Origin: an uncultured Aliiroseovarius sp.
GTDB taxonomy: Bacteria > Pseudomonadota > Alphaproteobacteria > Rhodobacterales > Rhodobacteraceae
NCBI RefSeq assembly: GCF_947492455.1
Contig: NZ_CANLNB010000003.1
Location: 248,001-312,000, forward strand
Direction: 5' to 3'
Length of the DNA stretch: 64,000 nt
Every line of letters begins with the position of its first letter. Positions within the stretch are counted from its first letter, which is position 1. The notes under the pieces were generated by a model that saw only the letters and a program-made list of their open reading frames with translations, did no database searches and was not told the origin of the DNA. The translations under genes and the position numbers were made by a program. Below are positions 53,276-61,201 of this stretch, piece by piece.

Positions 53276-54103
53276 ATGAAGTATCTTGTGGCATTCTTGT
53301 CGGCCGCATTGTTGCTGGCCGGACCTTTGGGGGCATCCGACCCCTCGCCTTTGCGCACCTTGATGACAGGGGATGACAGCAAAGGCTGGGAAGCGGTCGG
53401 ACGCCTGAACATCGGTGGAAGCAGCTTCTGCACTGGATCTTTGATCGACGAAAATCTTGTGCTGACGGCTGCGCATTGTCTCTTTGATCGCGACAGCGGA
53501 GAGCGCTTTAAGCTGTCGGAAGTCGAATTTTTGGCGGGCTGGCGCGGCGGGCGTGCCTCGGCCTATCGCGGGGTGCGACGCGCTGTCGTGCATCCGGATT
53601 TCGAGTTCTTGCCCGAGAAAGGCCCGACCCGCGTGGCAACCGATCTGGCCCTGCTTGAGCTGGACAAACCGATCCGCAATATGTCCGTGACACCGTTCAA
53701 AACCTTCTCGCGCCCGCGCAAGGGGGCAGAGGTTGGCGTTGTGTCCTATGCCCATGACCGCATGGAAAGCCCGTCGCTGCAGGAAACCTGTAAGGTGCTG
53801 GCACGACAGGGCGGAACGTTGGTGCTAAGCTGCATCGTGGATTATGGCTCGTCCGGTGCTCCGGTGTTTGTCATCGAAGGCGGAGAGCCGCGGATTGTGT
53901 CTGTGATTTCGGCCAAGGCGATGGTGCGGGACATCCCAGTGTCCCTGGGCACCGATCTGGAAGCGCCGTTGGCCGAAATGTACGAGATGCTGGCCACGGA
54001 TAATGGCGTGATCGAGCGGATCGAGACAGTGAAGGCGCCGACGGTTCGACGGGTGGGCACCGGCGCGGCAGGGCCCGGAGGGGCCAAGTTCGTGCGTCCG
54101 TGA
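53276..54103 (+). CDS. Secreted trypsin-like serine protease
   Basis: The start at 53276 gives 275 residues with a clear signal peptide (1-20, cleaved after LGA). The trypsin triad is visible: His67 in VLTAAHC, Asp123 in ATDLALLELD, Ser193 in DYGSSGAPVF (the usual GDSGGP reads GSSGAP). Two Cys (52 and 68) near the His loop and two more (172 and 186) could form disulfides. It is probably periplasmic or extracellular. The substrate is unknown. Its low-conservation C-terminal tail ends before the hsp20 leader. Confidence 0.88.
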   Translation: MKYLVAFLSAALLLAGPLGASDPSPLRTLMTGDDSKGWEAVGRLNIGGSSFCTGSLIDENLVLTAAHCLFDRDSGERFKLSEVEFLAGWRGGRASAYRGVRRAVVHPDFEFLPEKGPTRVATDLALLELDKPIRNMSVTPFKTFSRPRKGAEVGVVSYAHDRMESPSLQETCKVLARQGGTLVLSCIVDYGSSGAPVFVIEGGEPRIVSVISAKAMVRDIPVSLGTDLEAPLAEMYEMLATDNGVIERIETVKAPTVRRVGTGAAGPGGAKFVRP

Positions 54104-54121
54104 CCTCGTGCATTTTAGGGT

Positions 54122-54148
54122 CTTGAACCCGTCTTTTCCCGACATATC
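54122..54148 (+). promoter_or_regulatory. Putative RpoH (heat-shock sigma) promoter of hsp20
   Basis: CTTGAA (54122-54127), 12-15 bp from CCGACATATC (54139-54148), resembles the sigma-32 pattern CTTGAAA ... CCCATNT, though the -10 is imperfect. The transcript would begin near 54155, right at the first leader hairpin. Confidence 0.5.
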
Positions 54149-54156
54149 TCTATTCT

Positions 54157-54240
54157 ACGGATGCCGCCGGGCGGGTCCGTGAATTGCCTGTCCCAATTGG
54201 GAAGGCCCCACATATGTCGCTTTGCGAAAGGACACCAAAA
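54157..54240 (+). promoter_or_regulatory. ROSE-like RNA thermometer in the hsp20 leader
   Basis: Three hairpins in a row: ACGGA/TCCGT with inner CCGC/GCGG (54157-54180); GCCT-(G)-TCCC/GGGA-AGGC (54186-54206); and UGUC-(G)-CU (54215-54221) pairing with AGGACA (54229-54234), which covers the Shine-Dalgarno AGGA. The last helix holds the U(U/C)GCU box with a bulged G opposite the ribosome site that defines ROSE elements. It would melt on heating and open translation at 54241. Alphaproteobacterial hsp20 genes often have this element. Confidence 0.75.
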
Positions 54241-54693
54241 ATGCGTAATTTTGATATGTCGCCCCTTTACCGTGCCACCGTTGGCTTTGACCAAATCGCC
54301 GACCTGATGGACCGGGTTCTGACCAATGATGTCAGCCGCGACAGCTATCCCCCGTATAACATCGAGAAAACCAACGAAGACGCTTGGCGTATCTCGATCG
54401 CTGTGGCTGGGTTCACCGAAGATGAACTGTCGGTTGAGCTTCGCGATAAGGCGTTGTTTGTCTCGGCCAAGAAAGCTGCCGAGGATGAGCGCACCTATCT
54501 GCACCGTGGCATCGCCACCCGTGCGTTTGAACGCCGGTTCCATCTGGCCGATCACGTCCGTGTCTCGGGCGCAACCCATGAGAATGGCATGCTGCATATC
54601 GACCTGATCCGCGAAGTGCCGGAAGCACTGAAGCCGCGCCGGATCGAAATTGCCGGCAAGAATGATGTCGAAGCCAAGGCCATCGAGGCCTAA
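54241..54693 (+). CDS. Small heat-shock protein, Hsp20/alpha-crystallin family
   Basis: This 150-residue ATP-independent holdase starts at 54241 behind AAAGGA. N-terminal MRNFDMSPLYRATVGFDQIADLMDR and the alpha-crystallin domain (about 35-130: YPPYNIEKTNEDAWRISIAVAGF, and YLHRGIATRAFERRFHLAD) match the IbpA class of alphaproteobacteria. An A-x-x-GVL-like end is replaced by ENGMLHIDL. It is single, controlled from a heat-shock-like promoter and a ROSE-like leader. A terminator follows. Confidence 0.93.
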   Translation: MRNFDMSPLYRATVGFDQIADLMDRVLTNDVSRDSYPPYNIEKTNEDAWRISIAVAGFTEDELSVELRDKALFVSAKKAAEDERTYLHRGIATRAFERRFHLADHVRVSGATHENGMLHIDLIREVPEALKPRRIEIAGKNDVEAKAIEA

Positions 54694-54714
54694 TCCGACA
54701 CCTCAGACGTAACG

Positions 54715-54744
54715 AAGGGCGCGGAGATTCCGCGCCCTTTCTGT
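54715..54744 (+). terminator. Terminator of hsp20
   Basis: AAGGGCGCGGA (54715-54725) pairs with TCCGCGCCCTT (54729-54739) around a GAT loop, followed by TCTGT. A typical strong intrinsic terminator 21 nt after the stop. Confidence 0.88.
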
Positions 54745-54750
54745 ATGTCA

Positions 54751-54795
54751 CCGGAATTTTCGAAAATTCCGGGCAAAACTCTTGCAAGAGTTTTG
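54751..54795. repeat. Two adjacent perfect 22-bp palindromes
   Basis: 54751-54772 is a perfect palindrome with half-site CCGGAATTTTC. After one G, 54774-54795 is another with half-site CAAAACTCTTG. They lie between the convergent hsp20 and ribN genes, 1 bp before the ribN stop. The second can act as a terminator for ribN. I recall similar pairs as frequent intergenic elements in Roseobacter genomes, so this is probably a dispersed repeat. Confidence 0.65.
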
Positions 54796-54796
54796 G

Positions 54797-55678
54797 TTAA
54801 GCAGTTGCCCCGCGCCGTTCTTGTTCCAACAGCCAAAAGCTGGCCGCCAGAATGATCGCCGTACCGATCCACATGGAGCCGGTGGGCAGGAAACCGAACA
54901 CCACAAAGCCCAGCACCACGTTGAACACCAGTTTCAGGTGATCAAACGGCTGCAAAAATGCAGCATCCGCTATCGCATAGGCGCGGGCGAGCACGTGTTG
55001 CGCAAAGGCCGTCAGAAGTCCCGCGCCCACCACCAGCCAGATCGCATTCGCGGGCAGCGTAAACCCGGTGCTCAGCGCCAGACCCGCGTTGATCGGGCTG
55101 AGAAGCAGCAGCAGATAGATGGTGATCGTTTCCGTGCTGTCACGATGGGTCAGGAACTTCGTCACGACGGAACTTGACGCCCACAGCGCCGCCGCCCCTA
55201 CGGGCAGAAGGGCGGCCAGCTCGAACCGATCCGACCATGGTTCTAGGATAATCGCCCCGCCGATAATGCCGAGCACCACCGCGCCCCAACGATGGACCGA
55301 GACGTCCTCGCGCAGGACCAGCCCCGCGCCGACGGTCACAAAGAAGGGCGACAACAGGATCAGCGCAATCGCCTGCCAGATCGGCACATGCGCCAGCCCC
55401 AGCGTCCACAGTTGAACACCGCCCGCCGCCAAAGCGACCCGCAGCACATGCAACCATACCTGCCCGGTTTTCATCACCGCCGCACGGTGGCGAAACACCC
55501 ATGGCAGGTAGAAGCCAAGCGCAATCAGATATTGCCAGAAAGTGACGGCAGGGGCCGACGCGCCCTTGCCCATGGTTGCCGACTGCAACCCCGTATTGAC
55601 CAGCGCAAACGTCGCGCCCGCCAATACCATTAACCCCGCCGCGCGGGCAGGTTGAGTTAGAAAAGTTGACTGAGTCAT
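54797..55678 (-). CDS. ribN: Riboflavin transporter RibN (EamA/DMT family)
   Basis: This 293-residue protein starts at 55678 behind AAGGACA; the frame is open for 30 more codons upstream, which lie in the leader. It has about ten TMs in two EamA repeats (GLMVLAGATFALVNTGLQSA at the N-terminus; LVVGAGLLTAFAQHVLARAYAIADA in the second). By sequence alone it is a generic DMT permease. The FMN riboswitch directly upstream identifies it as the RibN-type riboflavin importer known from rhizobia and Rhodobacterales. Excess FMN should switch off its translation. Confidence 0.88.
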   Translation of the reverse strand: MTQSTFLTQPARAAGLMVLAGATFALVNTGLQSATMGKGASAPAVTFWQYLIALGFYLPWVFRHRAAVMKTGQVWLHVLRVALAAGGVQLWTLGLAHVPIWQAIALILLSPFFVTVGAGLVLREDVSVHRWGAVVLGIIGGAIILEPWSDRFELAALLPVGAAALWASSSVVTKFLTHRDSTETITIYLLLLLSPINAGLALSTGFTLPANAIWLVVGAGLLTAFAQHVLARAYAIADAAFLQPFDHLKLVFNVVLGFVVFGFLPTGSMWIGTAIILAASFWLLEQERRGATA

Positions 55679-55684
55679 GCGAGA

Positions 55685-55725
55685 TGTCCTTTCTTCCTTA
55701 CGCAATGACCCAAGGCAGAAGGACA
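55685..55725 (-). promoter_or_regulatory. Shine-Dalgarno/anti-Shine-Dalgarno helix of ribN
   Basis: On the minus strand the ribosome site AAGGACA (55691-55685) is fully complementary to TGTCCTT (55725-55719) a short loop upstream. The pair lies between the riboswitch aptamer and the ATG at 55678. Pairing would hide the ribosome site, suggesting translational rather than terminator-based control. Confidence 0.6.
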
Positions 55726-55755
55726 GGGCACACGGGAACCCCGCGCACCCCAACC

Positions 55756-55976
55756 CATTCTCTTCCATCCGGACTGTAACCGTCGGCTCTGGAGTTGCAC
55801 CAGATCTGCTGACCCAAGTGTTTCGCCAGAAACACGAGGCGCTCGCGGGCTTTGTTTTTTGTGCGGCTCAACGGCCTCGCAATTCAAACTAAGTGTGTTT
55901 GATTTGCGAGACACATGAATATGAATCCGCAAAAAAACTTACCGCCGGTGGGGAATTCCACCCCGCCCTGAGAATG
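55756..55976 (-). ncRNA. FMN riboswitch (RFN element)
   Basis: All hallmark parts appear on the minus strand in order: closing stem CATTCTC (55976-55970) with GAGAATG (55762-55756), GGCGGGGTGGAATTCCCC, ACCGGCGGTAA, AGCCCGCGAGC, GGTCAGCAGATCTGGTG, CTCCAGAGCCGACGGTTACAG and TCCGGATGGAAGAG. An extra variable stem-loop of about 70 nt (around 55870-55945) makes it longer than most. It controls ribN, which begins 78 nt beyond its 3' end. Confidence 0.95.
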
Positions 55977-56049
55977 TCACCACCCCGGCTGGGGCAGCGA
56001 TGGGAACGTAGGATGGGGCGCTGCATCCGTCAAGCGGAGTGCGAAACAG

Positions 56050-56073
56050 AAAAAGGGGGCCGAATGGCCCCCT
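56050..56073 (-). terminator. Terminator of the phytase-like gene
   Basis: AGGGGGCC (56054-56061) pairs with GGCCCCCT (56066-56073) around a 4-nt loop. On the minus strand the stem is followed by TTTTTCTG. It lies 24 nt after the stop of the gene at 56097-58283. Only about 75 bp separate it from the riboswitch, leaving space for the ribN promoter. Confidence 0.9.
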
Positions 56074-56096
56074 GTCCTCGCTTTTTATAGACCTAA

Positions 56097-58283
56097 TCAG
56101 TTCACCACGGCGTCATCAATTTTGCCGATGTTGAAGAACATGGTCTCGCCCGAGTGGTCGTCCACACCGTCATTGTCGGTCGACACCCACGCGGTACCGT
56201 CGGCGGCGATCGCCAGACCTTCGACCTTGTCCAGAACGTAGCCTCCGGTCGCGGTCAGGTCGGGCAGCAGGTCGCGCACTTCTTCTTTCGAAACAACCGG
56301 CAGGTCTCCGCCCAGCGGTGCGGGCACCATGTCGGCGGCCGGGATGCGATAGATCTTTTTGGTCACGGCACGGTGGTCGTGCTGGTTGTCACGCTCGATC
56401 ACATAGAAATAGTCTCCGTGCGCCACGATTTCCGACAGGCCAACCCAACCGGTGGCGGGTTCAGCTTTCGGGTAATGCACGGCGCCCCATTCCTTGGTCT
56501 CAAGGTTATAGGCAACCAGTTTCACGTGGTTCTTCGGGTCGTCGTTCCATTCGCGCTGCACAGCCATCCACAGGGTGTCGCCCACCTTGGTGATGCCCTC
56601 AAATCCAAAGCGTTTCTCGACCGCGGCCAGTTCCGGCGGGATGCCGATCTCGCCCTTCAGGTTCTTGATCGAGCCGTCGGCCTTCACGTGATAGATCGCG
56701 TGCGGGATTAGGCGTTCGGCGCGGCCTTCCGAGGCGACGTAGAAGCCACCCTTGCCGTCCAGCGTGATGCCTTCGAGATCCAGCTTTTGCGCGGGGGCGC
56801 CGTTGCGGGTGATGCGGATCACGTCGGTGATGCGAGCGGGGGTGGCGTTCGTATCGATCTTGAAGATCGAAGGCTGGAAGCCATAGAAGCTGTCCGACAC
56901 GGCCCAGACGATACCATCTTCATCGGCAACCATGCCCGAGATTGCACCCCAGCCGATCAGCTGATCCGCGCCTTCCGAGGTCAGCATGGGATAGCTGGCA
57001 GGAGCGTCCTGCAGTTCATAGATCATGACATGCGCACGCGCGCCGCCATCTTCGATCAGGTCTTTTTCGTTGGCGGATACCAGCAGGTTGCGCCCGGGGA
57101 TGGTCACATAGCCTTCCGGCCCAACGCCCGAGGGCAGCAGCTGTTTCAGCACCGGGTTGGCCAGATCCGCGACGTCATAGACACCCACGATCGAGCCGCG
57201 CTCGGACCCAACAAAAGCCAGCTCCATGTCGCCATAGGTGGCAGCGGTCACGCTTTCAGGCTCGACGCCTTTGCTGTCCGACCGCTTGTCCGGATAGTGG
57301 CCGATCTGTACGATGGCATGCTCGAACGAGACACCGCTTTCGTAGACGACGGTTCCGTCCTGATGGAAGATCGTCCAGCCGCGCGAGCCACCTTCATAGT
57401 CGCCTTCGTTGGCGGTGGCGAAGTGGTCATTGTCCAGCCATTTCACCGCGTCCGGCTCGCGTTTGCGGCCCTGTTGGCTTTCGGTGAAGATCAGCGCGCC
57501 GCGCTCGTCCGTGGCGTCGATGTCGTCCAAATCCACGGCCCCGGCCGAGAAGTGGCTCAGCAGTTTGCCGTCCTTCGACACAACCGCGATGTGGTTGTTT
57601 TCCTGCATCGTGACGACGATCTCGCCCTCGGCGTTGATGTCGATATGTTCGGGCTCGGGATCAGAGGGGGCAACGTCTGCCAGACCGGTCAGGTCGACGC
57701 GGGTGATGCCGCCGCAGTCCAGCATGCCGTCCTTTAGGCGTGCGATGACCAGATCGCCAGCCGGACCTTGTGGGATCACGCCGTTGTTCAGGTCTTCGTC
57801 ACGCTCGTTTTCAACTGCAACGGCGATGAAGCTGCCGTCTTGTGCCTTGGCGACGCTATCCGGCTGACCGCCCAGATCGCAGGATGCCTGCTCTTCACCC
57901 GTCAGCACGTCGATGACGTTCAGCATACCCGACGGCGCGGTGTAGCTTTCCGAGGTGTTCACGCCCACAAATGCGGTCCCGCCGATCACGGCGACCGAGG
58001 TCGGCTCGCCCGGAAGCGCGATGTTGCCAAGCGGCTTGGGGTTGGCGGCGTCGGTGATGTCGATGCGGCCCAGAACGCCCAGCGGGCTGTCGGTATAGAC
58101 CAGCGTCATGCCGTCGGCGGTGACGTCGATGATCTCGGGGCTGGTTTCGCGGGTGGTGTCCTCACCCTCGGCCATGTTCTTCACGACGGGGAAGGATGCG
58201 ATGCGGTTGAAGTTCATCTCGGCCATTGCCGCACCGGCGGTCAGGGCGAGGGCGGAGGTCAGACACATCAAGCGTGCGGTCAT
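56097..58283 (-). CDS. Secreted two-domain protein with phytase-esterase-like propeller
   Basis: This 728-residue protein has a signal peptide (1-21, ending in AMA). The first half (about 25-415) is a beta-propeller-like repeat region (SPLGVLGRIDITDAANPKPLGNIALPG, GQPDSVAKAQDGSFIAVAVENERDEDLN) similar to choice-of-anchor/alkaline-phosphatase-associated proteins. The second half (about 425-720; LDLEGITLDGKGGFYVASEGRAERLIPH) matches the esterase-like activity of phytase family. Acidic residues in loops suggest Ca2+ binding. It is probably periplasmic and involved in phosphoester hydrolysis, but this is inferred from family names. Monocistronic with a strong terminator. Confidence 0.82.
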   Translation of the reverse strand: MTARLMCLTSALALTAGAAMAEMNFNRIASFPVVKNMAEGEDTTRETSPEIIDVTADGMTLVYTDSPLGVLGRIDITDAANPKPLGNIALPGEPTSVAVIGGTAFVGVNTSESYTAPSGMLNVIDVLTGEEQASCDLGGQPDSVAKAQDGSFIAVAVENERDEDLNNGVIPQGPAGDLVIARLKDGMLDCGGITRVDLTGLADVAPSDPEPEHIDINAEGEIVVTMQENNHIAVVSKDGKLLSHFSAGAVDLDDIDATDERGALIFTESQQGRKREPDAVKWLDNDHFATANEGDYEGGSRGWTIFHQDGTVVYESGVSFEHAIVQIGHYPDKRSDSKGVEPESVTAATYGDMELAFVGSERGSIVGVYDVADLANPVLKQLLPSGVGPEGYVTIPGRNLLVSANEKDLIEDGGARAHVMIYELQDAPASYPMLTSEGADQLIGWGAISGMVADEDGIVWAVSDSFYGFQPSIFKIDTNATPARITDVIRITRNGAPAQKLDLEGITLDGKGGFYVASEGRAERLIPHAIYHVKADGSIKNLKGEIGIPPELAAVEKRFGFEGITKVGDTLWMAVQREWNDDPKNHVKLVAYNLETKEWGAVHYPKAEPATGWVGLSEIVAHGDYFYVIERDNQHDHRAVTKKIYRIPAADMVPAPLGGDLPVVSKEEVRDLLPDLTATGGYVLDKVEGLAIAADGTAWVSTDNDGVDDHSGETMFFNIGKIDDAVVN

Positions 58284-58447
58284 GCCAAAATCCTTGGTTC
58301 ATATAAAGGTGGAGCAGGGATGGCGGGGGAATTTGACGGCTGCGCGACAGATTTGAATCAGTTTTGTAAGAAGCGGGCGGCGGGGGAAACCAAACCTTAA
58401 TCGGTGGGCATGATACTGGGGTTCCGCGTATTTAAAGGTCACTCATT

Positions 58448-58864
58448 ATGGACAGCACTGATATCGCCCTCGTTCAATCCAGTTTTGCCCGCATCTTTGC
58501 CCGGAAGGCGGAGTTGACGGATCAGTTCTATGCGCATTTGTTTGCGCGGATGCCTGAGGTCGAACAGTTGTTCAGCGGTGAGTTCCGCAAGCAGAAAGAG
58601 ATGTTTGCATCCATGCTGGCCTCGACCGTGCGCAGCCTGTCGGATTATGACACGTTCGCGCAACTGGCACAGAAACTGGCCCAAAGCCATGCGCGGTTTC
58701 ATTTAAGCGAGGAACACATGGAAAACGCGGCCCAATCGCTTGTGGCCGCGTTGCACGAGGTGATGGAGGGGAAGCTAAGCCCCGAGGAAGAAGCGGCCTG
58801 GACCCGCGCCATCACCAAGCTGTCTTCGGTGATGGTCACACGTCCCGCCGCGACTGCCGGTTAG
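58448..58864 (+). CDS. Single-domain globin
   Basis: This 138-residue protein fits the flavohaemoglobin/Vitreoscilla type globin domain without a reductase. Seen: FYAHLFARMPEVEQLFSGEFRKQKEMF (B to E helices) and LAQKLAQSHARFHLSEEHM with the likely proximal His80. It binds haem and O2 or NO; the role is not defined here. It overlaps the end of convergent gabD by 4 bp. Confidence 0.85.
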   Translation: MDSTDIALVQSSFARIFARKAELTDQFYAHLFARMPEVEQLFSGEFRKQKEMFASMLASTVRSLSDYDTFAQLAQKLAQSHARFHLSEEHMENAAQSLVAALHEVMEGKLSPEEEAAWTRAITKLSSVMVTRPAATAG

Positions 58865-60339
58865 ACCGACATACAGATGTATTTCATCTCGAGGAAATCC
58901 TCGATCCCGTGGCGCGAGCCTTCGCGGCCAAGGCCCGACTGTTTCACGCCGCCAAACGGGGCGGTCTCGGTCGAGATGATGCCGGTGTTCACGCCGACGA
59001 TGCCGTATTCCAGCGCCTCGGCCACTTTGTACACGCGGCTCAGGTTGTTGGCGTAGAAGTAGGATGCCAGACCAAAGATCGTGTCATTTGCCTGTGCGAT
59101 TACGTCGTCTTCGTCCTTGAACTTGAACAGCGGTGCCATCGGGCCGAAGGTCTCGTCCGTGGCGACATCCATATCGCGGGTGGCGTTTTTGATGATGGTG
59201 GGTTCAAAGAACAGGCCGCCCAGATCATGCTCTTTACCGCCAAGGATCACTTCCCCACCTTTTGAGGTCGCATCAGCCACGTGCTCGCGCACTTTCTGGA
59301 CCGCGGCGGGCGAGATCAACGGGCCAAGGGCGATGCCTTCGTTCAGACCATCGCCGACGGGCAGGGCGGATACGGCTTTGGCAAAACGCTTTGCGAACTC
59401 GTCATAGACACCCTCTTGCACGTAGATCCGGTTGGCGCAGACGCAGGTCTGGCCGTTGTTACGGAACTTACAAGCGATCGCGCCTTCCACGGCGGCGTCC
59501 AGATCGGCGTCGTCGAACACGATGAAGGGCGCGTTGCCGCCCAGCTCCATCGAGCATTTCAGAACCTGATCAGCGGCCTGACGCAGTAGGATGCGGCCCA
59601 CATTGGTCGAGCCTGTAAAGGTCAGCTTGCGCACCAGTGCGTTTTCACAGAACTCTTTGCCGATCTCAGAGGCGTTCGAGCTGGGCACGATATTGAAGAC
59701 GCCAGCGGGCACGCCTGCGCGTTCGGCCAACACAGCCAGTGCGGTGGCCGACAACGGGGTCAGCTCGGCCGGGCGACCGACGAAGCCACAACCCGCCGCA
59801 ATCGCAGGGCCACATTTGCGGGTGATCATGGCATTCGGGAAGTTCCACGGCGTGATCGAGGCGACAACGCCGATCGGCTGACGGATCACCATCAGGCGTT
59901 TGTCGGGCTGGTGGCCGGGGATGGTTTCGCCATAGATGCGTTTGGCTTCTTCGCCGAACCACTCGATGAAGCTCGCGCCATAGGCAATCTCGCCCATGGC
60001 CTCGGCCAGGGGTTTGCCCATTTCTGCGGTCAGGATGGTGGCCAGATCGCCCTGGTTTTCCATCATCAGCTCAAACCACTTGCGCATGATGTTGGCGCGT
60101 TCTTTCGCGGTGCGCTTGGCCCATTCGCTGCCGGCCTTGTCAGCGGCCTCGATGGCCTCGGCCACCTCTTCACGCGACAGGTCTGCGACTTGGGCAATCA
60201 CCTCGCCGCGGGCGGGGTTGGTCACGTCGAAGGTTGCACCATTCTTGGCATCCACCCATGCGCCGTTCACATAGGCGCGGGTTTCGACCAGCGACGGGTC
60301 TTTCAGAAGCTTTTTCAGCGCGGAGGCGTTTGCGGCCAT
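58861..60339 (-). CDS. gabD: Succinate-semialdehyde dehydrogenase (GabD-like)
   Basis: This 492-residue NAD(P)+-dependent aldehyde dehydrogenase starts at 60339, the ATG correctly spaced from GGGAGA; two in-frame ATGs upstream are too close or lack one. Seen: ITPWNFPNAMITRKCGPAIAAGC, MELGGNAPF with catalytic Glu266, and NNGQTCVCANR with Cys299. The coenzyme-binding segment normally VxKPAExTPL reads VGRPAELTPL, with Arg189 replacing the near-invariant Lys. It is alone, with a 14-bp palindrome upstream. The final step of GABA degradation to succinate is the likely role; glutarate semialdehyde is an alternative substrate. Confidence 0.9.
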   Translation of the reverse strand: MAANASALKKLLKDPSLVETRAYVNGAWVDAKNGATFDVTNPARGEVIAQVADLSREEVAEAIEAADKAGSEWAKRTAKERANIMRKWFELMMENQGDLATILTAEMGKPLAEAMGEIAYGASFIEWFGEEAKRIYGETIPGHQPDKRLMVIRQPIGVVASITPWNFPNAMITRKCGPAIAAGCGFVGRPAELTPLSATALAVLAERAGVPAGVFNIVPSSNASEIGKEFCENALVRKLTFTGSTNVGRILLRQAADQVLKCSMELGGNAPFIVFDDADLDAAVEGAIACKFRNNGQTCVCANRIYVQEGVYDEFAKRFAKAVSALPVGDGLNEGIALGPLISPAAVQKVREHVADATSKGGEVILGGKEHDLGGLFFEPTIIKNATRDMDVATDETFGPMAPLFKFKDEDDVIAQANDTIFGLASYFYANNLSRVYKVAEALEYGIVGVNTGIISTETAPFGGVKQSGLGREGSRHGIEDFLEMKYICMSV

Positions 60340-60399
60340 GATCATTTCTCCCAAGTCGTGTTCCGACTGAATGCCTGATCCAGTCGCAGCTGTCCATAT

Positions 60400-60413
60400 G
60401 TTAACATGTTAAC
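60400..60413. promoter_or_regulatory. Palindrome GTTAACATGTTAAC upstream of gabD
   Basis: A perfect 14-bp palindrome 61 bp before the gabD ATG, inside an AT-rich promoter stretch. It looks like a dimeric regulator site, for example of GntR type. The stretch 60340-60610 otherwise holds only a hairpin (60518-60545) and a repeat box. Confidence 0.5.
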
Positions 60414-60517
60414 TTATTTCAACGCAAGGACGTCGGTCCTCTTGGAATCGGACATAGCGCATCCAAGCTTGGAATTCATCCCGATTGGATACATTTTTTT
60501 GATCATTTTCTGAAGGG

Positions 60518-60588
60518 TTGCGCGGGCGGCAATCAGCCCGCGCAAGATTCTTCGAAAACCAAAGTATTTGCCGCAAGAAATCAGCAGA
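60518..60588 (+). repeat. Hairpin plus TATTTG-CAAGAAA box, copy 3 (degenerate)
   Basis: TTGCGCGGGC (60518-60527) pairs with GCCCGCGCAA (60536-60545), and 19 nt later comes GTATTTGCCGCAAGAAATCA, similar to the boxes at 50749-50773 and 62198-62228. The hairpin may end transcription from the gene at 60611, but it lacks a T-run. Confidence 0.4.
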
Positions 60589-60610
60589 TCAGGTCTCTTG
60601 GGTGGCCGAC

Positions 60611-61168
60611 TTATCGCCCGAAATCTTCCAGCCCGCGATGGTCGATCTCGGCCAGCACGGATTTCATCGTGTCAACATCCGCGCCTGTGGCCTGGATCAG
60701 GATGCGCCCATCCACGATCCCCGATAGCTCTCCGTCTTGGTTGAGGTATTTCTGACGCCCGACGCGCTCAAGCTTCATGCCCATCAGGCTGGCATTGGCC
60801 ATCATGCCGGACAGCGCCCCCACCATGGGGTTGTCAGCCATGATCATGATCCTAAAGCTTTCATTCTCGCGGGCATAGGTGGCTTCCGCCCCCGACCCGC
60901 CGCCAAACATCGCCATACCCGTGGCGACATCGTCCGAGACCTCGCGGGTCCACCCTTCGGGTGCTTCGGGCAGGAAGGTCGCCAGATCGGCGGTTTTCAT
61001 TTCCAGCATCAGCTGCTTGGCAAATTCCAACTCTTCCAACGCGTAGGACAGGTCGCCTTCTTCATAGGCTTCCAACGCGGATTTAAGAGTGTCCGAGACC
61101 TCGTCCGCCAGAGCAATTCCCGGCGTCAAAAGTGTGGCGGCAAGCGCCAGTGTGCGAAAATAGGACAT
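60611..61168 (-). CDS. Small secreted protein of unknown function
   Basis: This 185-residue protein starts at 61168 after AAGGAGGG, with a signal peptide (1-22, cleaved after ALA). The mature part opens with a helical, TPR-like EVSDTLKSALEAYEEGDLSYALEELEFAKQLM and continues with a beta-rich region ending DTMKSVLAEID. I recognise no named family. Probably periplasmic. It is 34 nt downstream of the P1 peptidase gene on the same strand and may be cotranscribed. Confidence 0.78.
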   Translation of the reverse strand: MSYFRTLALAATLLTPGIALADEVSDTLKSALEAYEEGDLSYALEELEFAKQLMLEMKTADLATFLPEAPEGWTREVSDDVATGMAMFGGGSGAEATYARENESFRIMIMADNPMVGALSGMMANASLMGMKLERVGRQKYLNQDGELSGIVDGRILIQATGADVDTMKSVLAEIDHRGLEDFGR

Positions 61169-61201
61169 GCGTCCCTCCTTATTGAAATGGGCCAAAGCCC
61201 G

